From Henckelia pumila (taxonomy: Eukaryota > Streptophyta > Magnoliopsida > Lamiales > Gesneriaceae): 64,000 nucleotides of DNA. The position numbers and the translations under genes were made by a program. Below the pieces are notes generated by a model that was given only the letters and a program-made list of their open reading frames with translations, was not told the DNA's origin and ran no database searches. Positions 58,626-64,000 of this stretch are shown here, piece after piece. The stretch spans positions 1,736,001-1,800,000 of the forward strand of contig NW_027331833.1 of assembly GCF_033568475.1 (NCBI RefSeq). Direction: 5' to 3'. Numbering within the stretch: position 1 is the first letter of the stretch; the number at the start of each line of letters is the position of its first letter.

Positions 58626-58905
58626 AAAAATTACTTTTTTATTCTTTTATGTTTGTCACTTTGCGATTTTGGTCTTCTATTTTTAGATTTTAGTTTTAGT
58701 CCGCTATCTTTATTTTTTTGGCAATTTTAGTCTTTTTTTCTGATATGACACTGATGTGGCACAAATAAAGTGCTGATATGGAGCTGACGTGTATAATGTC
58801 ACATAAGCATTTTCAAATAAAAATGACTGAAATTGAAAAAAATCGAAACATGCAGGACTAAAACTAAAATATAAAAACATAGATGATCGAAATCGCAAAA
58901 TGGCC
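58626..58905. mobile_element. Truncated MULE-type MITE related to 27552-27864
   Basis: Shares TTTGTCACTTTGCGATTTTG, AGTCCGCTATCTTTATTTTT and GCTGACGTG-type words with the intact copy. It stops at AAATCGCAAA, about 38 bp short of the expected right terminus. The dirigent gene is joined directly there, having lost its last ~14 codons. Confidence 0.75.
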
Positions 58906-59438
58906 ATAGGATTGAACGAGTACGTCTTCTGAACGTAACGTCCACGAGCCATGGCGAAAGCACCAGTACCACCAACAATAGTCAACTCTCTCTTGGTATC
59001 TTTTATTTGGTTTCTTCCCAAAATGTGAAGTGTGCTTCCATTATATTTACCTGCAGTGAAGACAATGTTTAGATTCAAAGTATACGCCAAAAGTCGGAGA
59101 TCGGAGGAGGCGATAGTCCCTTGAATCCGGCCCAATTCCTTGGAACTATGATGGGGTTCTTGGGTTATCTTATCATCCAGAACCATAACTTGTCAGAAAG
59201 ATGTGGATGAAGTAGAAGTCAAGGTCGATCGAGCCACCTCATAGACGGTGGCGTTCGGATGGCTCAACGCATCTTGAATGTAGAAATGAAGCTTGGCTAC
59301 CTTCTCCTTGCCTTTGCATAGTCTTTGGAACCATTCTTGTTCTTCTCTGTCGGTAACATTTGAAGTAGCCATACTTGGAAGAGCAATGATGATCAGTAAG
59401 GAACAAAAGTTCAACACAAATACACCAAGATTTCTCAT
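58906..59438 (-). pseudogene. Dirigent-like protein, copy 2 (nonsense and 3' truncation)
   Basis: Starts MRNLGVFVLNFC at 59438 with a hydrophobic signal peptide and runs 81 codons to TGA in place of Gly (SF-stop-QVMV, about 59192-59194). Beyond that stop the dirigent frame continues undamaged (AYTLNLNIVFTAGKYNGSTL, GGTGAFAMARGRYVQKTYSF) until the MITE junction at 58906. Codons at copy 1's lesions are intact here (GKEKVAKL; GRIQGTI). Confidence 0.88.
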
Positions 59439-59530
59439 ATTTTCTGTAGACCAATAAGGTGTTAAATTACTCTTTAATTAAAGTATTGTGTCTGAATGAT
59501 TTTGACTTTGAGGTTGATTGGCTATTTGGC

Positions 59531-59543
59531 TGATATTTATAGG
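59531..59543 (-). promoter_or_regulatory. TATA box of dirigent copy 2
   Basis: CCTATAAATATCA on the minus strand, about 95 nt upstream of the ATG. Confidence 0.6.
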
Positions 59544-59983
59544 AGAATTTGCTTAGCTAATGATATGATACTTAATTGGTTGCATGGCTAAATGGGATCA
59601 ACTTGTATATTATTATATTTCAAAGAATATATTGAATATAATTGGACCAAATCAACACTTTGTCCGGCGAAGATGTGTGAATATTGATGATGATATTTTT
59701 AATGTCTTAAATTAGACAATATCCAAAAATGTTCCAACATAAGTTTTGATTCTTGTTGCCGGCGAAATGTCTGGAAATGAAAGTACTTGCAGAATTTACT
59801 TGTTATGGGGCACAAAACCAAAAATTTGAAAATATATGTTATACATACTAGGGAAAATAAAGGACCTTTTACTTTCGAAGCTCATGTATGTCTTCTTTTT
59901 AAAAAAAAAAAAAAAACTTCCATTAATACATACTCAAATAATCGAGAGAAGCAATATTCGAAAACCAAGAGGACACAATACAA

Positions 59984-60356
59984 TTAATCCACTAGAAAAT
60001 TAGTCTCCAAAGAAATAGCTTTCAGGGCCAAAAGGTGAGCTGCTGCATTCGCGGCTCGTTTCATATGACGTAAAGAGATCAACACCGGAGACTTAACCAA
60101 ATCTTTCGCTTCCAAAATAATCGAACCATCTAATCCACGATTCTCCTCGGCCTATATTACTGCTTGAACCATCTGAAGAAAATCCAAGAAAATACAAACA
60201 TATTGGTAAAACCATTTTGTAGGCACACACATACATACCAAAACGGAGAGCAGCTAACTCTGCACTTTTTATTGATCCAGGGGACCGAATCAATTCAGCT
60301 TTCGCACCAACCACACGTCCTAGAAAATTACGAGAACAACCGCTGCCACACTGCAC
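59984..60356 (-). pseudogene. RNase H-like (RVT_3) fragment, probably LINE-derived
   Basis: Two frames together give a plant RVT_3 RNase H: FLGRVVGAKAELIRSPGS and KSAELAALRFG, then after a shift ENRGLDGSIILEAKDLVKSP and HMKRAANAAAHLLALKA, ending at TAA in 59984-59986. At least one frameshift and one stop (VQAVI-stop) are present. An A-rich run lies nearby at 59901-59916. Such domains occur at the end of plant LINE polyproteins and in stand-alone ribonuclease-H-like genes. Confidence 0.75.
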
Positions 60357-60476
60357 TTGTTCCGGAAGCTCATGTATGTCTAGGAGTACGTTTTCAAGTC
60401 TTTAATTACTCACGAATAATATTCATGCTCTCATAAAATTTGAAGAATTTACATTTTGTTCGCACTCTTTGATATA

Positions 60477-60737
60477 CTCCCTCCGTCCCAATTATAATGT
60501 CCATGTTTTCTTTTTTGTTGTCCCAAATATATAATCACATATCATATTTAGTAATATTTTTTTACACTTCTTTACTAATATATCCCCAATTAACTACACT
60601 TTGAAAATTGTGCAATCATTTTTTAATACATTAAATAGGGATAAAATAGGAAGTTTATATAAAATTTGCTTTTCCAATAAAATTTTCTTAATATGTGTGA
60701 AAAACAAAACAAGACAATGTAATCGGGACGGAGGAAG
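60477..60737. mobile_element. Stowaway-type MITE, 261 bp
   Basis: Ends CTCCCTCCGTCCCAATTATA and ATCGGGACGGAGGAAG, the standard Stowaway termini, flanked by TA (60475-60476 and 60738-60739). Confidence 0.92.
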
Positions 60738-61125
60738 TATTTTGTTTCTGAGAAAAATTATTATTTTGATTTTATATGATATGATTTAATTGTCTTTTTG
60801 CATCTATGTTATCTTCTTCGTGTTATTAAATTTTAGCCTTATTAGACAACTATTTTTAGAACAACTCAGAAATAATATGTTAGTTCTATTAGACTTGGCC
60901 ATCTGTCTATCTATCTTCAATAAGTTACGTACGTAGCACAATTGCCAATTAATTACCCTTTTGGAAACTTCAAAACCCCATCGATTCCTTAAATTAACAT
61001 TAATGTTTCTGGTTTTCATGCATGCATGGTTTGTTCATGAATCTACTCCCATCCCGACTCTTTACTTTATCATCTCTTTTAATTTTAATAATCAATATCC
61101 AGACTATTGATTTGCCTGTGGCACT

Positions 61126-61135
61126 CTATTTATAG
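61126..61135 (+). promoter_or_regulatory. TATA box of helical-protein gene 3
   Basis: CTATTTATAG, about 70 nt upstream of the ATG, after the same ordered words found before gene 2. Confidence 0.6.
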
Positions 61136-61202
61136 AACCCATACGCATTAAAAAAAAAAAAGAAACCTAAATATTAAACATATATATAATATATACAATA
61201 AC

Positions 61203-61595
61203 ATGGGAACTTTTGGTTTCTTCAAAAATGTATGTTGCAAGATTAAAAATGCTTTCAATGGCGCGAAATCAGTTGCAGCAAAGGGCTTCTCTTGGCTTTC
61301 CGAAAGAGTTCTAGAATTCTTTGATTACGTTGGTAAGAAGATGAAGGAAATCCTCGAAAGAGTAGCGAATCTGATCCGTTGGTGCATCAGGAAAATATCC
61401 AAAGCTGTGACCACCATCGGTTCTTACGTACACAAGGAGAACATACGAAGCCGCGACTTGCATGTTTTCTCTAGTGTTTTCTTTCTTGGAAATTCGTTTG
61501 AAATCCGTTTGAAATCCTGCATGTATTTTGTTCGTGGTAAGGAAATTAAATGTGTCAACTACTTCAAAGTGTTTACAGAATGGATGATCCTTTAA
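61203..61595 (+). CDS. Basic amphipathic-helix protein, copy 3 (130 aa, shortened)
   Basis: The N-terminal 60 residues match copy 2 almost residue for residue (NVCCKIKNAFNGAKSVAAKG, then WLSERVLEFFDYVGKKMKEI). The middle differs and is shorter; similarity returns at KCVNYFKVFT (copy 2: KCGSNYFQDFT). A small indel after that sends the frame to a stop at 61595, while the last codons of copy 2 (…EEIINS-TAG) still have a counterpart at about 61600-61620 in another frame. It may be a shortened but expressed gene or an early pseudogene. Confidence 0.6.
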   Translation: MGTFGFFKNVCCKIKNAFNGAKSVAAKGFSWLSERVLEFFDYVGKKMKEILERVANLIRWCIRKISKAVTTIGSYVHKENIRSRDLHVFSSVFFLGNSFEIRLKSCMYFVRGKEIKCVNYFKVFTEWMIL

Positions 61596-61599
61596 TTAT

Positions 61600-62740
61600 C
61601 AAGGAAATATTATAAGTTAGATTTTTCCAAGTTCCACCAGTTGTATTGTCAATCTTCATTAATCATTATTATATATGAATGAAACTTATAAGTAGGACTT
61701 TAAAATTATTATTATTATTATTATTACTATGTATATCGAACAGCTAGTATGACAACCATTGCATATTCACAATTCGAATGAAGATATTAGCTTAGATATC
61801 AGTGACGGAAAATGCTTATAATCATACAAAAAAATATTAGAGAGATTATCGACATGACATTGTTTATTGCTAACATGTGGCATCATATAAGCAGTTTGAC
61901 CGGAGAAATTAAAAGGAGTACATATACTGAATTAATTAAAATGTGTAAGTAGAAGAAAGTCAATTTATCGTTGCATATAGATCAATAATTATATATAGGA
62001 CTAATTTTACTTTTTCAAGATGAAAACAATATTTTACTAATAATCTTGCGCATCATTAATCTTCAAATTAAAGTGAATCCTTTCTCCTTCGACATAACTA
62101 ATTGACAATGCCTAAATCCAAATGGCCACTGAATATATATATATATATTAGATAGTGGGAACATTTACCTATCGAGAAAATTAAGGAAACAACTTAAGGA
62201 ATTAAAATGGTTTACGTAGACGAATGCATATAATTAAATTAATTAAGAAAATCAGTATATTATTAGCTTTATATCATACAATAATTTTGCTTTTACAGAC
62301 GAGAAATTATTGAAGGATTAAGAATTAATTAGACGCTGAGTGGAAATACATTTCCATAAGCAACCAATATACGTGACTACTTACCTGTGTTCCCCACATG
62401 TTTCATAACATGCATGTCCAGCTTGCAATTTCGTGTACGATTTATATATGTGCTTTTCTAAGTGTGTAGTAATTCGAAGGAAATTTTTATATGATAACTA
62501 ATAGAGAATATATTTCTATATATATTCACGAGAATCAATGTTTTATATATCTATTGATAAATTCGATATTAAGGTTTTAGAGTGGGTGAAATAAGTGATC
62601 TTGTTTGATCAAAGATTGATTCCTCGTATAACACTTTTTCAAGAGATACTGTCGCACAGAGTTTACTTAAACTAGCGTGATTTACAATCTATTGCATTAG
62701 TCGTTAACATGAGATTTTATCCATTAATGCCACACCGAAA
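61600..62740. other. 3' flank of gene 3, matching unit A in part
   Basis: Segments at 61660-61700, 61860-62040 and 62100-62220 follow unit A (about 2920, 3690-3870 and 4607-4710). An (ATT)n tract is at about 61709-61727. The match fades after about 62220. No gene. Confidence 0.55.
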
Positions 62741-62765
62741 GATATTGATTATGATTCTACCATCA

Positions 62766-62805
62766 TAAATAAATAAATAAATAAATAAAATAAAATAAAA
62801 TAAAA
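62766..62805. repeat. AAAT/AAAAT microsatellite
   Basis: Several AAAT units followed by AAAAT units. Confidence 0.85.
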
Positions 62806-64000
62806 TATCAACAGGATAGGGACAATTTTGGTTGGTTTAATATAGGAGTAGGACGGTTTTCATGATGGCAAAATTAATGCTCTTTTATAACAAAATATAA
62901 ATATCACTCATATTTTAAATATTAATTACTACGTTTTACCCTGTCTCACAAACTGATTACAAATTTACAATATGCTAAACTAAAAGGAGAAAAAAAAAGT
63001 TTATAAACACGTAACACATATATGAAAAAAAACATTGGTTTACATGTCAAATGGGAATAACATGCATCTCAGTTCGAGTTAACTTGTAGGGGGAAAGGAT
63101 GTGATAACCGTGCAAGCGAGTTTTCATTATATTTTTCTATATATGGATCCATTTGACATATAAATGTAGAAAACACCTAATAGAATTTTATTTCAAATTT
63201 GTAAAAAAAATAAAAATAAAATTGTACGTACCACCCGTTGCATCATGAAATAAATAAATTTAATATTTCATTGGCCGGTAAAAATATATTTTTATGCCCA
63301 ACTACGTACGTCAATAATTTTTGAATTGTGATGGACTAGTGGCCTTAGAAACACTAACGCATGTCTCCTAAGTGCACTATATATATTAACTTATTTAGTC
63401 AAATATTGATTCCTCGTACATCATTGTTCGATCGATTGCCACATGTAATCGACTGTTGATTTTTATATAAGCCTCTGCAAACCCCAATATCTTGTTGTGG
63501 CAACAATCAATTTTCCCACTTCAAAAAATCATGCACCCACAAATATCTCATTTGAAAAAAGAAATTGTATTTTTATCTGGTATATTTATTTTTTGCGATT
63601 TTAGTTTTTTATATCAACAAATTGCAGTTCTTCTCATACATCTTTTAGTTTTGAAAATTTTACTCACTTTTTTTGAGAGTGATGCTATAACACACACGTC
63701 AGCACATCGAAAAAATGATTTTTTTTAACTAAAAAATGATTTAAAATATTAAAAAAAATAAAGACAGCTAATTAAACATGAACTTAACAACATAAAAAAT
63801 CACAATCACGTGGAAACAAATATATGGATGTTAAAAATGTAATACCTTTTTCATTTATAAGTTTGACTTGAGAGCATTCCATCTCGTTTATACGAAAAAA
63901 ACGAAATAAAGCCGAAAGAATAGACTTTGATTGATTTGATACAGACACCACCTTTGCCGGTGCTTTTAATTAGCTCTAGACGACACGATACCCCATTATA
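62806..64000. other. AT-rich spacer to the window end
   Basis: No gene recognised. At about 63585-63720 the words TTTTTTGCGATTTTAG, AATTGCAGTT and ACACGTCAGCA suggest a strongly decayed copy of the MULE-type MITE seen at 27552. Confidence 0.35.

Overview
This window is nuclear DNA from a flowering plant, most likely a eudicot. It is AT-rich and intron-containing, and it is dense in LTR retrotransposons, hAT/CACTA/MULE/Stowaway elements and one integrated pararetrovirus. I cannot name the species from sequence alone. Three host gene types remain: a short, basic, helical protein family I do not recognise (copies at 693, 49177 and 61203), a Nudix hydrolase of the NUDX1 type (intact and spliced at 5063-5570, broken at 50325-50650), and a dirigent-like gene (broken copies at 15615-16195 and 58906-59438).

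These genes sit in a local segmental duplication. Unit A (about 1-16.6 kb) holds helical gene 1, the intact Nudix gene and dirigent 1. Unit B (about 48.8-59.8 kb) holds helical gene 2 (200 aa, the best copy), a Nudix pseudogene and dirigent 2. Unit C (from about 60.9 kb) starts with helical gene 3 and still matches the A flank to about 62.2 kb. The noncoding spacers match as well, and elements present in one unit only leave clean empty sites in the other.

Layout: 1-286 RPA-like (DUF223) fragment; 449-554 Tourist-like MITE; 693-2732 broken helical gene and an unrecognised exon pair; 3068-3675 solo LTR; 5063-5570 Nudix; 7746-8565 hAT; 8868-15221 complete young Ty1/copia element (minus); 15615-16195 dirigent pseudogene; 16845-24690 tandem-repeat block with a 169-bp to 436-bp higher-order organisation and an inserted hAT; 24700-32511 a nearly full-length, circularly permuted endogenous pararetrovirus (minus) carrying a MULE-type MITE; 33820-41093 a FAR1/MULE-transposase-like pseudogene split by a long-LTR SIRE-like copia element (34132-39131) that carries an unusual 434-codon ORF; 41848-46212 truncated Ty3/gypsy chromovirus-like element (minus) with a GT-AG intron, inserted in the remains of another copia element (46213-48769); 48.8-50.7 kb unit B genes; 52376-55983 CACTA element; 56.9-59.8 kb rest of unit B; 59984-60356 RNase H fragment; 60477-60737 Stowaway MITE; 61203-61595 helical gene 3; then AT-rich DNA with no gene that I can support.

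The likeliest functional host genes are the Nudix gene at 5063-5570 and the helical-protein genes at 49177 and perhaps 61203. All alignments between copies were made by eye, so identities are described and not quantified.
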